A stretch of DNA of 64,000 nt from Physcomitrium patens (lineage: Eukaryota > Streptophyta > Bryopsida > Funariales > Funariaceae): contig NC_037275.1 in NCBI RefSeq assembly GCF_000002425.4, forward strand, positions 8,065,777-8,129,776, given 5' to 3'. Positions within the stretch are counted from its first letter, which is position 1, and every line of letters starts with the position of its first letter. The position numbers were made by a program, and so were the translations under genes. A model generated the notes under the pieces. It worked only from the letters and a program-made list of their open reading frames with translations. It had not been told where the DNA came from and ran no database searches. Shown here piece by piece: positions 1 to 10,099 of the stretch.

Positions 1-1863
1 TGAAAAGAATTCCCGCTGAAGTTTGTCAGCATCGAATTATATTGGAGGAGAACGCTACACCAGTATGCCAAAGACAACATCGACTTAATCCAAAATACTC
101 ACTTATGGTAAAAGAAGAGCTGGATAAATTCTTGGAGGTTGGATTTATATATCTAGTTCCTTTCAGTGAATGGATTTTATCAACTGTTATGGTACCGAAA
201 AAAAATGGAAAAGTTTGCATCTGTCAAGATTTTCAAAAATTAAATGTGGCTACTAAGAAGGATTATTTTTCTTTACCATTTACGGATAGTATATTAGATG
301 TCGTCGCTAGACATGAATGTTATTCATTTCTTAATGGATTCTCCGGTTATAATCAAATTAAAATTAGAAAAGAAGACCAGTTAAAATCTACTTTTACTAC
401 GAATTGGAGGACCTTTGCCTAAAAGGTTATGCCATTTGGGCTTTCTAATGCACCAGCTACATTTCAAAGGATAATGACATAAGCGTTCGAGGATTATCTA
501 TGAATTTGAATGGAAATATTTCCAGATGATTTCTGTACATTTAGTACGAGAGCGAGGCATTTAGAATGTCTAGGTCAATATTTGAATCAATGTGCCAAAT
601 ATGGAATTTCTTTAAATTCAAAAAAATATCAATTTGGTTTGCCTTCTGGTAAATTATTGGATCATATAGTTTCGATGGCAGGCATTGCTACAAATTCGAA
701 TAAAATAAAGATTATAGTAGAATTAAAGTAACTAGATACTATTACGGGTGTTCGAGCATTTATCAGCTATGTCAGTTATTATCGGTGATTTATCTATCTA
801 TTTGCAGTTATATATCTTTCTTTGACAAATCTCTTGAAAAAACCACCAACCGATGGGACTAGTCCATTTTGGACAAAAGAATGTACAATTGCATTCAAAA
901 CATTGAAACAAAAATTGATTTCAATACCAATATTGGTAGCACCTTATTGGACAAAACCATTCCAAGTTTATGTAGATGCATCTAATGTCGCGATTGATTC
1001 TGTGTTAAGCCAAAAAGATGACCGAGGTTTTGATCACCCTATTTATTATGCAAGTTGTTAATTGATAGCAGCTGGAAGAAATTATACAACAACCGAAAGA
1101 AAAGCATTGAGAATGATTTATTTCGTACAAAAGTTTCAACATTATCTTCTTGATTATAATTTTTTTTTTCCATGTTGACCATGATGCTTTAAAATATATG
1201 ATTAATAAGCCTCAATTGAGTGGTTGTATGGCACGATGGCTTCTACTCTTGTAGGAATTTGACTTTACTATTCAGGTAAGACCAGAAAAATCACATTCTA
1301 ATGCAGACCATTTATCTTGGTTATCCAATATATTGGGTAACGAACCCATTAACGGTGCACTACCTGATGCAAAACTGTTTGTGGTAGATGTAATTATTCC
1401 GGAGTATAATGAAATAATTCAATACTTGATATTTCAAACCTTTCCACTCAATTTCAATGAAAAGCTTAAATGATGTTTAATATTAAAATGTGCACCTTAT
1501 ACGATGATTGTTGAAGCTTTATATAAACAAGGCAAGGATGGAGTGTTGCGATGCTGTATTTATCAGACTGAAGTGTGTACTATATTACAAGGTTGCCACT
1601 TGGACAGTTGTGTTGGACATTTTGCAGGGGACAACATGGCTCGTAAAGCTTTACAGGCTGGTTATTGGTAGCCAATAATGTTTGCAGATGCCCACCAATT
1701 CGTCCGTCATTGTGATCCATGTGAGAGAAAGGGTCAACCTACTGGAACTTCAGCAATGCTATTGGTACCAATTTTGACTCAAGCGCCTTTTGATAAATGA
1801 AAAATTGATTTTGGGGGACCAATTGCACCAGCCTCGAGAAATAGACAAAAATGATATATATTG
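1..1863 (+). pseudogene. Element A pol: reverse transcriptase, RNase H and start of integrase (broken)
   Basis: Reading frame 3 is recognisable from the first bases. The RT fingers carry RLNPKYSLMV and SEWILSTVMVPKKNGK, followed by HECYSFLNGFSGYNQ and VMPFGLSNAPATFQR. The catalytic box reads FPDDF where relatives have FLDDF. RNase H begins at YVDASNVAIDSVLSQKDD (about 970-1020). The integrase zinc-binding stretch is around 1600-1740. Stops fall at about 420, 480, 500, 729 and 1059, and the frame is lost after about 1160 near a run of T. Several stops correspond to CAA or CGA codons in relative B, the mark of C-to-T change. The frame stops at 1863, where G1 is inserted, and resumes at 8217. 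Confidence 0.85.
1859..1863. repeat. Left target-site duplication of G1 (TATTG)
   Basis: TATTG lies directly before the TGTCACGG start of the left LTR and recurs at 8212-8216 after the CA end of the right LTR. Five bases is the usual duplication for Ty3/gypsy integrase. The host integrase reads through correctly when one copy is removed. Confidence 0.95.
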
Positions 1864-2401
1864 TGTCACGGACATACATATAATTACCTATATGAATAGA
1901 TAAAAGTATGTAAAAGTAGATAAAAGTAGGTTAATTGTGTAATATCTTCTAGAGAAGCTTCTTAGAAGCTTCATAGATGCTGCTTTGACTTTATAGGAGT
2001 CTATAGTTGACTTTTAGGCTAGAAACTTGGTCAACAAGTTAGCCATGTGCCACACATGTTGGAAGCTTAAAGAACAAGCTAACTACGTGGTCCATCCATA
2101 GAAAACTTGCCTTGCAAGCAAAGGCATGTGGCCTAGAAAGTCAACATATATTGGAGGTCTTATAGAACACCGCCATGTGGCTTCTAGTTAGATAGTATAT
2201 ATAGAGGCAAGAGTGAAGCCCTCTTCACTCTTGTCAACTCCTTTCTTGCTTCTAGTCTAGTTTCAAGGGTCTCTAGTTTTCTTGTATTTTAGCAATAGCC
2301 ATTCCAATTTCTTTCTTAATATACATATTTCTATTTTGTCCTATTTCTTTGAGAAAAGTCTCACTTACTCTTTAGCTTTCATCGAGTTCTTGTCCTTGAC
2401 A
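1864..2401 (+). repeat. G1 5' LTR
   Basis: It runs TGTCACGGAC to CCTTGACA and is matched base for base by 7674-8211 except at five transitions. U3 holds two GAAGCTTC palindromes (1954-1961, 1965-1972) that resemble heat-shock half-sites but are one base out of phase. A TATATATA box is at 2196-2203. The predicted RNA start is 31 nt downstream at 2227. Confidence 0.97.
2196..2237 (+). promoter_or_regulatory. G1 LTR core promoter and predicted RNA 5' end
   Basis: TATATATA is at 2196-2203. ACTCTTGTCAA (2227-2237) starts 31 nt below the first base of the box, where a plant polymerase II transcript should begin. The same 11 bases are exactly complementary to the primer-binding site at 2404-2414. 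An 11-bp perfect inverted repeat (2208-2218 with 2223-2233, loop CCCT) spans the predicted start. The start site is inferred from spacing and complementarity, not measured. Confidence 0.75.
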
Positions 2402-2414
2402 GATTGACAAGAGT
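2402..2414 (+). other. G1 self-complementary primer-binding site
   Basis: Two bases (GA) after the LTR end lies TTGACAAGAGT (2404-2414). It lacks the TGG that marks binding of a tRNA CCA end. It is the exact reverse complement of the predicted first 11 nt of the element RNA (2227-2237), as in self-primed Tf1/sushi-type elements. Confidence 0.8.
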
Positions 2415-2450
2415 ACACTTACAATATGAGAGCTTTGTCTTTTCTTGATT

Positions 2451-2519
2451 AAGAGTGGATTACCCTTTTTTCTTGATAAGACATAAGCGCATTAGAAGTT
2501 GCGGATTACCCTCTTTTAA
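2451..2519 (+). other. G1 leader RNA hairpins with GGATTACC loop
   Basis: Two stem-loops lie in the untranslated leader. The first pairs AAGAG (2451-2455) with CTTTT (2465-2469). The second pairs TTAGAAG (2492-2498) with CTTTTAA (2513-2519) and has TTGCGGATTACC in its loop. G2 has the same pair of hairpins twice with different stems. A role in RNA packaging, dimerisation or translation is inference. Confidence 0.55.
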
Positions 2520-2613
2520 ACTGATATTGTTCTTAGTATTTTCTTTGTTATCAATTCCTCTCTTCTATTTGTTTTGAGCGTTATTAGACATCTTCTCTTT
2601 TCTAAGTGCTACT

Positions 2614-3621
2614 ATGGCAGAGCTTGTTGAAATGAAGAGTGCAATGGCACAGATGCAAGAACAATTGAGGGAGTTAATGCTTGCGATGCATCAACTCAAT
2701 TTACCACCACAAGGAGCAACAAGAATGGTAGGAAGTGAAGATATAGAGATGATTGGGGCTGCTTCAACATCTGCACCAAACCATGTCCCTTCTCCCAGAA
2801 TGGAATACCCTTCGAGTGTTAGAGAACCGAGAGTGGCCTTGCCCGAGAAGTTTGATGGTACCAGATCCAAGTTTCGAGGATTCATCAATTAGGTCCAATT
2901 AGTGATTGAACTTCAACCCCAGAGCTATCCAACTCCAGGGTCACAAGTTAGATTCATTGGTACACTTCTTTCAAGTTCAGCATTGTCATGGTTTTCATCT
3001 TTTCTTGAACGACGAGATCCAATATTGGATAATCTGGAGGCTTTTTTGGCGGAGTTTCGATCCATGTTTGGAGAACATGATGCAATTCGTGTTGCAACCA
3101 ACAAGATCCGTATTTTGCGACAAAGCAATCGATCAGTAACATTATATGCTTCGCAATTTCGACAACTTGCAACTGATATCAAGTGGGATGATGCCGCACT
3201 TGTGAGTCAATTTCTCTACGGATTACAATATGAGGTAAAGAAATTGATGCTTAATTTACCTGATCCTCAAACATTGAGTCAAGCAATTGACTTTGCTGTG
3301 AAGTGCGACAATGGACTTTTTGAATTTCGATCCGAGAGTCGCACAAGTAGGCCTCAACGTTACTACAATTCAATGGCAACACCGACGTCTCCTCAACACA
3401 TACCTTCAGAAGTAGAGGATATGCAAATTGATGCGGTACGTTTTAAACCTCTTACTGAGCAAGAAAAGTCTCGTCGTCGACAAGAAGGATTGTGCTTATA
3501 TTATGGAGAACCTAAGCACACTACTCAACATTGTCCAAAGAAGCGACGTAACTACAAAATGAGGAGTACGGCTGTCAAAGAAGACAGTATGTCGGAAAAC
3601 AAGTACGTCCAGCTACAATAG
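2614..3621 (+). pseudogene. gag: G1 gag (one in-frame stop)
   Basis: Gag forms the virus-like particle and binds element RNA. ATG at 2614 opens an N-terminal region predicted to be helical (MAELVEMKSAMAQMQEQ), about residues 1-30. The retrotransposon gag core follows, with KFDGTRSKFRGF, then SSALSWFSSFLERRD, FLAEFRSMFGEHD and FRQLATDIKWDDAAL. A C-terminal zinc knuckle around residue 295 reads CLYYGEPKHTTQHC. It should be C-x2-C-x4-H-x4-C, so its second Cys has become Tyr. The frame is broken by TAG at 2890-2892, where G2 has Gln, so CAG changed to TAG. The ORF ends at 3619-3621 and overlaps the pol frame, which is open from 3552, by about 70 nt in the -1 frame. The shift site is not clear. 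Confidence 0.9.
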
Positions 3622-6600
3622 GGACCGTGCGGCTGGAATCTTGTATAACTTCTAATGAAGGTCCTATCCTCTCCTCAGAACCATCTCCTTGTTTTATAAT
3701 AGATGTGCGTTTAGGACCTAATAATTACAAAGCCTCTGCCTTGATAGATTCAGGAGCCTCAGCTTGTTTTTTAGATGAAGAATTTCCTAGATGTCATAGA
3801 ATATCATTAATACAAAAAACTAAACCTGTACACGTAGAAGTCATAGATGGTCGTCCGTTGTCTTCGGGAGATGTAACTCACGAAACACTTCCTGTAGATG
3901 TAGTAATAAATGGTCATAGTAGTTGCGTAATTTTTAATATAATTAGATCTCCCTCTAATCCAGTAATTTTAGGCTTATCATGGTTAGAAAAGTATAATCC
4001 TCGAATAGATTGGATTTCTCGTAAACTTGATTTTCCTCAGAGCATTAGTAACAGTTCTATTAATCAAGTAAAAAACCATGAGTCTAGTATAGTAAAACTC
4101 GCACTTATAGGTGCAAAAGCATTTATACACGCAGCAAAAGAAGGATCAACTTTTGCTATTTATGCTGCACCTATTTCTGAAAGCGTAAAGACTTCAAGTG
4201 GCATTCCAAGTCAATATCAGGATTATCAAGACGTTTTTGAGAAAAAGAATGCAGATATTCTTTCTGAGCATCGCCCATACGATTGTTCAATCGATCTCAA
4301 GGAAGGAACTCAGCCACCATTTGGACCAATTTACAGTTTATCGCAAGATGAGTTGGCTGAACTCAAGACATATATTGACGAGAATTTAGCGAAGAATTTC
4401 ATACGCCATTCAAAATCTCCAGCAGGAGCTCCAATTTTATTCGTAAAGAAAAAAGATGGATCTTTACGAATGTGTGTTGACTATCGAGGACTCAACAAGA
4501 TCACAATCAAGAACAGGTATCCATTACCTTTGATATCAGGACTCCTTGACCAGTTAAATCAAGCTAAGATCTATACAAAAATAGATCTAAGAGGAGCATA
4601 TAATCTAGTACGGATCAAAGAAGGAGATGAATGGAAGACTGCGTTTCGAACCAGGTACGGGCATTTTGAATATAATGTCATGCCTTTTGGACTCACGAAT
4701 GCACCAGCTGCTTTTCAACATCTCATGAATGATGTATTTCGTGAATTCTTAGACAATTTTGTCGTCTGCTACCTAGACGATATCCTGATTTATTCTAAGA
4801 ATGTTGAAGAACATGAAATACATGTTCGTCAAGTATTACAAAAACTTAGAGATGCAGGATTGTACGCCAAGATAGAAAAGTGTGTATTTCACACTACTCA
4901 AGTTGATTTTTTAGGATACATCATTTCAAATGATGGTCTTATGATGGATTCTAAGAAAGTCCAAACAATCATGGATTGGAAGATTCCAAAGACTGTAAGA
5001 GATGTCCAATGTTTCTTGGGATTTGCCAATTACTATCGGATCTTCATCAAAGACTTCTCACGAGTTGCAGCTCCACTTACACGCTTGACTAGTAAAGATA
5101 AATTCCAATGGAATCAAGAAGCGGAAGCAGCATTTGAAGCCTTGAAGACATCGTTTGTCTCTGCACCAGTCTTATATCGTGTTGACTTTTCCAAGGTATT
5201 TTTTATGGAAACAGACGCATCGGATTTTGCCTTGGGTGCAGTTTTATCACAAATGGGAACAGATGACAAACTTCATCCGATAGCTTTTCATTCAAGAAAA
5301 TTCTCAGCAGCCGAGATCAATTATGAGATCCACGATAAAGAACTTCTTGCAATCGTGGATTCTTTTCAAGAATGGCGTCATTATCTAGAAGGTGCTTCTA
5401 GTCCAGTCACTGTGTATACAGATCACAAGAACCTCGAGTATTTCATGTCAGCACGCGTGTTGAATCGTCATCAAGCTCGTTGGAGTATGTCTTTGTCAAG
5501 ATTCGACTTCATTATCACTTATCGGCCAGGAAAATAACAAGGTTTGTCCGATGCTCTATCTAGACGTTCTTATTTTGCACCAAAAGAAGGAGATGCAGCT
5601 TTTGAGCAACAAAGAACGGTCCTCTTGAAACCGGAGCAATTTCATCTCCGAGCAGTGAAATCAACACTGACTGTTGATTCAACTTTTCTCAAGCAAATCC
5701 AGTCCAGTATGTCCTCAGACCCTCTTGTTCATGATATCGAGAATAATTCTTCCAAGTCTCATGATTCTTCTAAGTTCGAGTTCAAGAATAATCTATTATA
5801 TTTTGAAGGACGCCTATATGTTCCAGAAGGAAAAGCACGTTTGCGTGTTCTTCAAGCACGTCATGACTTTCCAGCAGCAGGGCACTTTGGATATAATAAG
5901 ACTCTGGAACTCATATCAAGAGATTTTTGGTGGCCACAAATGTGGAAGTCAGTCAAAGACTTTGTACAATCATGTGATATTTGTTCAAGATCAAAAATTC
6001 CTCGACATCAACCTTACGGACTTCTTCAGCCATTACCTATACCAGAACAACCATGGTCTTCTGTTTCTATGGATTTCATCACAGATCTTCCAAACTCAAG
6101 ATCTTATGATTCTATATTTGTGATAGTAGATCGTTTCACCAAGATGGCACATTTTATGCCATGTACAAAATCTATCACAGGTGAAGAAACAGCTAAGCTT
6201 TTCATTGATAATATCTATCGCTATCATGGATTACCTAAAGATATCATATCGGATAGGGGAACTCAATTTGTGTCGAGATTCTGGAGGACTCTTTTCAAGA
6301 TTTTAAAAGTGGACATAAAGCTATCTTCAGCTTTCCATCCTCAAACTGATGGACAAACAGAGCGCGTAAACCAAGTCTTGGAACAGTATTTAAGGTGTAC
6401 CATCAACTACCAACAAGATGATTGGACAAACCTTCTGCCATTGGCAGAGTTTGCTTATAATAATACGGTACATTCCTCCACGCAACAAACACCTTTCTTT
6501 GCCAATTATGGCTATCATCCACGACTTGATACTTTTGATTTTTCAAAAGTTGATAATCCTGCAGCAGAAGATATGGCAAATCGGTTGTCAGAGTTACATG

Positions 6601-7115
6601 CAATAATGAAGGCGCAGTTGAAGAAAGCTCAAGAACGACAAAAGATAAATGCAGATGTATATCGTAAAGAGCAACCACAACTCAACGTGGGTGATAAGGT
6701 ATGGCTACTTCGTCGCAATATCAAGACCACTCGACCTTGTGACAAATTGGACTATCGTAGGCTTGGCCCCTTTTCTGTTTCTGAACAGATCAACCCAATT
6801 GCATATCGGTTACATCTACCGGAGTCAATGAAGATCCATCCTGTATTCCACGTGTCTCTTCTTGAACCATATAAGACAGTGGATATACAAGGAAGAAGAC
6901 AAATGCCACCGCCTCCTATAGAAGTAGATAATAATGAAGAATTTGAGGTGGAAGAGATATTAGACTCAAGGCGGCGCCGAAATACGCTGGAATATCTTGT
7001 TCATTGGCGCGGATATGATATTAGTGAGCGCACATGGGAGCCATCCAGGAATCTAGCAAATGCATCAGCTAAAGTCAAAGTTTTTCATCAACGACATCCA
7101 TCAAAACCAAGATGA
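3552..7115 (+). pseudogene. pol: G1 pol: protease, RT, RNase H, integrase, chromodomain (one in-frame stop)
   Basis: This is the replication polyprotein, in the -1 frame relative to gag. The aspartic protease has ALIDSGASACFL. RT has [19 protein letters not shown], then MPFGLTNAPAAFQH, and the catalytic YLDDILIYS (about 4770). RNase H has ETDASDFALGAVLSQ and TDHKNLEYF. A stop TAA at 5535-5537 replaces Gln (G2 has CAG-coded Gln here). After it the same frame continues to 7115. Integrase has the His/Cys zinc finger (5866-5990, CDICSRSK), a DDE triad in MDFITDLP, ISDRGTQF and GQTERVNQ, and a GPF motif (about 6765). It ends in a chromodomain with EVEEILDSRRRR and YLVHWRGYDISERTWEPS (6944-7110), which probably steers integration to marked chromatin. 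Confidence 0.95.
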
Positions 7116-7209
7116 AAACCTCTCTTATGAAAGAGACAAGATTGAGGCAAGATAACATTCAATTTCCTATCCTTGTTTGTAGCTTCTTTGTATTTGTGAC
7201 GCTAATTAG

Positions 7210-7632
7210 ATGGAGAGCCAACAACCAGCGGATTCAACTCAAGAACCTTCATTTGCTGACTTACCGGATGAGACATTGCGATGGTCACAACCTTCAAGAC
7301 GACGCAACCGAGATGAAGACCCTCAAGAACGACATGTTCTTCCTCAAATAGATGGTGAGATACAACGCATTTGGTATCACGACCTTGGAAGAGATTCTCG
7401 ATGTTTGGTGATATTATTGGAGATAGGAACGACTCCTGATGGTGTTTCAAATGTATTATTTGAAAGAAGTTATGAAGGCCTCAACAGTGATCAAATAACA
7501 GGGTGGTCTTCTCGCCCTGGAATGGGACACTATCGATGGCTAAGAGGACCCATCAACTATCTTCGAAGAGAACAAAGATCAGAGTATGTAGCAAATACAA
7601 TTCGCCGCATATTAGATTTTCTCAATATATAA
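7210..7632 (+). CDS. G1 ORF3: conserved small accessory protein, function unknown
   Basis: This intact 140-residue ORF lies between pol and the 3' LTR, in a different frame from pol and 95 nt after its stop. It is hydrophilic, with no signal peptide or membrane segment. An Arg-rich patch near residues 37-47 (SRRRNRDEDPQ) is followed by a hydrophobic strand (CLVILLEIG) and a C-terminal block GHYRWLRGPINYLRREQ and RRILDFL. G2 has the same ORF in the same place (43256-43585), with GHYRWLQGSMNHLPREQ and a matching LVIVFEI stretch. Conservation between two diverged families argues for selection. I do not recognise the family. Its position suggests an env-like slot, but it has no envelope features. 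Confidence 0.75.
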   Translation: MESQQPADSTQEPSFADLPDETLRWSQPSRRRNRDEDPQERHVLPQIDGEIQRIWYHDLGRDSRCLVILLEIGTTPDGVSNVLFERSYEGLNSDQITGWSSRPGMGHYRWLRGPINYLRREQRSEYVANTIRRILDFLNI

Positions 7633-7659
7633 TCACCGCTCCTCGTGGAACTCGTCCCT

Positions 7660-7673
7660 AGAAGGGGGGGTAA
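7660..7673 (+). other. G1 polypurine tract
   Basis: AGAAGGGGGGG (7660-7670) followed by TAA leads into the 3' LTR and would prime plus-strand DNA. G2 has the same plan: a G run, then TGA, then the LTR. The three-base spacer is shared by both. Confidence 0.85.
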
Positions 7674-8211
7674 TGTCACGGACATACATATAATTACCTA
7701 TATGAATAGATAAAAGTATGTAAAAGTAGATAAAAGTAGGTTAATTGTGTAATATCTTCTAGAGAAGCTTCTTAAAAGCTTCATAGACGCTGCTTTGACT
7801 TTATAGGAGTCTATAGTTGACTTTTAGGCTAGAAACTTGGTCAACAAGTTAGCCATGTGCCACACATGTTGGAAGCTTAAAGAACAAGCTAACTACGTGG
7901 TCCATCCATAGAAAACTTACCTTGCAAGCAAAGGCATGTGGCCTAGAAAGTCAACATATATTGGAGGTCTTATAGAACATCGCCATGTGGCTTCTAGTTA
8001 GATAGTATATATAGAGGCAAGAGTGAAGCCCTCTTCACTCTTGTCAACTCCTTTCTTGCTTCTAGTCTAGTTTCAAGGGTCTCTAGTTTTCTTGTATTTT
8101 GGCAATAGCCATTCCAATTTCTTTCTTAATATACATATTTCTATTTTGTCCTATTTCTTTGAGAAAAGTCTCACTTACTCTTTAGCTTTCATCGAGTTCT
8201 TGTCCTTGACA
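7674..8211 (+). repeat. G1 3' LTR
   Basis: This is the second 538-bp LTR. It differs from the first by five transitions and no indels. Its TATATATA box is at 8006-8013 and the primer-like sequence at 8037-8047. Confidence 0.97.
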
Positions 8212-8216
8212 TATTG
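8212..8216. repeat. Right target-site duplication of G1 (TATTG)
   Basis: This is an exact copy of 1859-1863. Element A's integrase frame resumes directly after it. Confidence 0.95.
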
Positions 8217-9005
8217 ATAGCAACGGATTACATAACAAAATGGGCTGAAGCTATAGCTATAAAAACTGATAGTGCAAGTACAGTAGCAACCTTTTTGTAT
8301 GAAAATATTATTATATGGTTCGGTTGTCCACGAGAATTGGTTAGTGATCAAAGAACTCATTTCATAAATAATACAATCGAAGCACTCACGCCTAAATATG
8401 AGATAAAACATTGAAAGACTGTACCATTTCACCCTAGAATCAATGGACAAATGGAAAAGACTAATAGAATTTTATGTAAAATCTTAACAAAAATAGTTTC
8501 AAGAGTGGGAGCAGATTGGGACACTAAGTTGTTTGCAGCTTTATGGGCATACCGTACTGCATATAAAGCTATTACCAATGCTACCCCTTTCCAATTGGTG
8601 TATGGCCAAGAAACAATATTACCTATTGAATTGGAAGTCCAAAGTTTACGAATTGCTATAGATACTAGATTGGGAGATCAGGATACATTACGAAACCATT
8701 TAGAAGAATTGGAAAAATTAGATGAAACTAAAGTCAATACATTAATAATAATGGAAACTACCCAAAAACAGAGGAAGACTTATTATGATAGTAAGCTTAG
8801 ACTAAAGGCTTTTATGCGAAATGATTTGGTACTTATTCATGATAGTCGATTTAAAAAATTTCCACGAAAATTTCAAGTTCGATGGCATGGACCATATCAA
8901 GTTATTGAAGGATTTTCAAATAGTTCAGTACAATTGGAAGATTTCATGGATACAAAATTTACTATACGGATTAATAATAATCGGCTTAAACTTTACTATC
9001 CATAA
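8217..9005 (+). pseudogene. Element A integrase, catalytic core and C-terminal part
   Basis: The frame continues from 1863 with IATDYITKWAEAIAIKTD. The second Asp of the DDE triad is in LVSDQRTHF, and the Glu in INGQMEKTN. TGA at 8412-8414 breaks the frame at KH-stop-KT, within the core. From 8415 to the stop at 9003-9005 the frame is clean: WAYRTAYKAITNATPFQLVYGQ, then the basic KWRKTYYDSKLR-like segment, and FQVRWHGPYQVIE, the GPY motif. No chromodomain follows. This is the best-preserved part of element A. Confidence 0.9.
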
Positions 9006-9085
9006 ACCCGGGATGGGATTTTCTGTTACAAAATGGGGAGTCGGCTGAATTGATTCGACCATAGTAAGAAGTAGGAGGGGGGCTC

Positions 9086-9463
9086 TTGACAAGCATCATG
9101 TTTTTTTTTGTGGTTAAGGAGAAGATGGTGAATATGGTATCTGAGACAGTAAGGATAGAGACCGATTGGAAGAAACGGCAAGAACGGTTGCAGGTAGAGG
9201 TTGCGATGTTACAGACTAAACTAGTTGCATTAGCAAAGGAGGCCAATAATTTAGTGCTGACCAATATACCAATTTCAGCGATAACACCTTCGGAGATACA
9301 TTTGAAATCGACAGAAGAATGGTAGAAGATGTTGGAGGAGCGTGACAATCAAATTGCCCAACGTGAGTCTCAGGTATGGGAATTGGGTTTGTTGAATGAA
9401 GATCTGATGGCGCGTTTGGATGGAGAACCCTCAAACACTGAGGTAGATGACGAAGATGTATAG
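9086..9463 (+). pseudogene. Element A remnant of the post-integrase coiled-coil ORF
   Basis: A heptad-rich stretch (KKRQERLQVEVAMLQTKLVALAKEA, about 9168-9245) is followed by TAG at 9323-9325. After it come MLEERDNQIAQRESQVWELGLLNEDLM and an acidic end EVDDEDV. The same C-terminal layout closes ORF3 of B (33364-33792) and of C. The N-terminal globular part seen in B and C is missing, so A has lost most of this ORF. The gap from 9006 to 9085 holds no other gene. Confidence 0.7.
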
Positions 9464-9570
9464 ATGAGAAGGTCACCAATTCAAAAGATTGTAAGCCAAT
9501 GCTGCTACATCTTTATAAGTTGAGGCTTAATAATATTTGCGAGGACACTGCACAATTAGGAGTGGGGCTA

Positions 9571-10099
9571 TGTAGAATAGGTAAATAAACTTTGTGGTAA
9601 GTTACTGGTTGGATATTGATAACCTTAAGAATTAGACTGATGGTTAGGCAGTTTAGTTGGTAACAGTAAGTTGTTAGTGGAATAAATGGTTAAGAATTCA
9701 AAGGGTCATAACCTTTGGAATCCGCTGGCTGATGGATCATCTTTTTGGTAGGATAAATAGGTTGAGGAAAGTAAGCCGAGAGCCAGACTAAGAGAGTCGT
9801 AAGTCGGGGTAAGCTTGGTGCTACCTCTTTGTTTTCTTTATTATTTGCTTATGAAAAATGGTAATTGAGAGAAGTATTGTTGAATTGATAATCGTAGAAT
9901 GGATTATGGGTTGAATTAAGACAGAAGTAGGAAGCCTTGGTGTTTTGTAGTTTGATAATTGATTTCAGATAGCCAGAGTACAGTCAATTGTGACACTAAC
10001 AGACCCAATTCATATAATCAGTCTTTCCCCGTGTTCGAACCCACCTCTATTAGTTCAATTGCTTTGGTCTACTGAAGCTTGAATGCAATGAGAACAACA
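9571..10099 (+). repeat. Element A 3' LTR
   Basis: It starts TGTAGAATAGG, just after the purine-rich GGAGTGGGGCTA, and ends GAGAACAACA. The same sequence, interrupted, forms the 5' LTR of element D (22054-22399 plus 52935-53168). That match fixes both ends and makes A and D members of one family. The 100-odd bases before it (9464-9570) are the untranslated 3' stretch of A. Confidence 0.88.

Larger units (their letters stand above)
1864..8211 (+). mobile_element. G1: young Tcn1-like chromovirus (Ty3/gypsy), nearly intact
   Basis: This is a complete 6348-bp element. In order it has a 538-bp LTR, self-complementary primer-binding site, structured leader, gag, pol (protease, RT, RNase H, integrase, chromodomain), a small third ORF, a G-rich polypurine tract and a 538-bp LTR. 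The two LTRs differ at 5 positions, all transitions, so the insertion is recent. The coding region has two in-frame stops (2890-2892 and 5535-5537), each explained by one C-to-T change, and the gag zinc knuckle has lost one Cys. The copy is probably defective, but its family may have been active recently. G2 in this window is an older cousin. Confidence 0.95.
1..10099 (+). mobile_element. Element A: decayed Tat-like Ty3/gypsy retrotransposon, 5' end outside window
   Basis: What is present is reverse transcriptase, RNase H, integrase, a remnant of a coiled-coil accessory ORF, and a 3' LTR ending at 10099. The 5' LTR, gag and protease lie left of the window. The body is split by chromovirus G1 at 1864-8211. 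Removing G1 and one copy of its TATTG duplication rejoins the integrase at the residues just before the IATDYITKWAE motif. Sequence and domain order match elements B, C and D. Many in-frame stops show it is dead. The 5 bases after the LTR, ATTAT (10100-10104), should be the target duplication, but its partner is not visible. Confidence 0.9.

Noticed and set aside
3594-3600. GGAAAAC as a -1 frameshift site between G1 gag and pol.
   Set aside because: It lies in the 70-nt overlap and in the right phase for an A-site AAC, but the first three bases are not identical as the slippery rule requires, and G2 has no equivalent.
7210-7632. ORF3 of G1 as an envelope gene.
   Set aside because: It has no signal peptide, no membrane span, no Cys pattern, and it is far too short.
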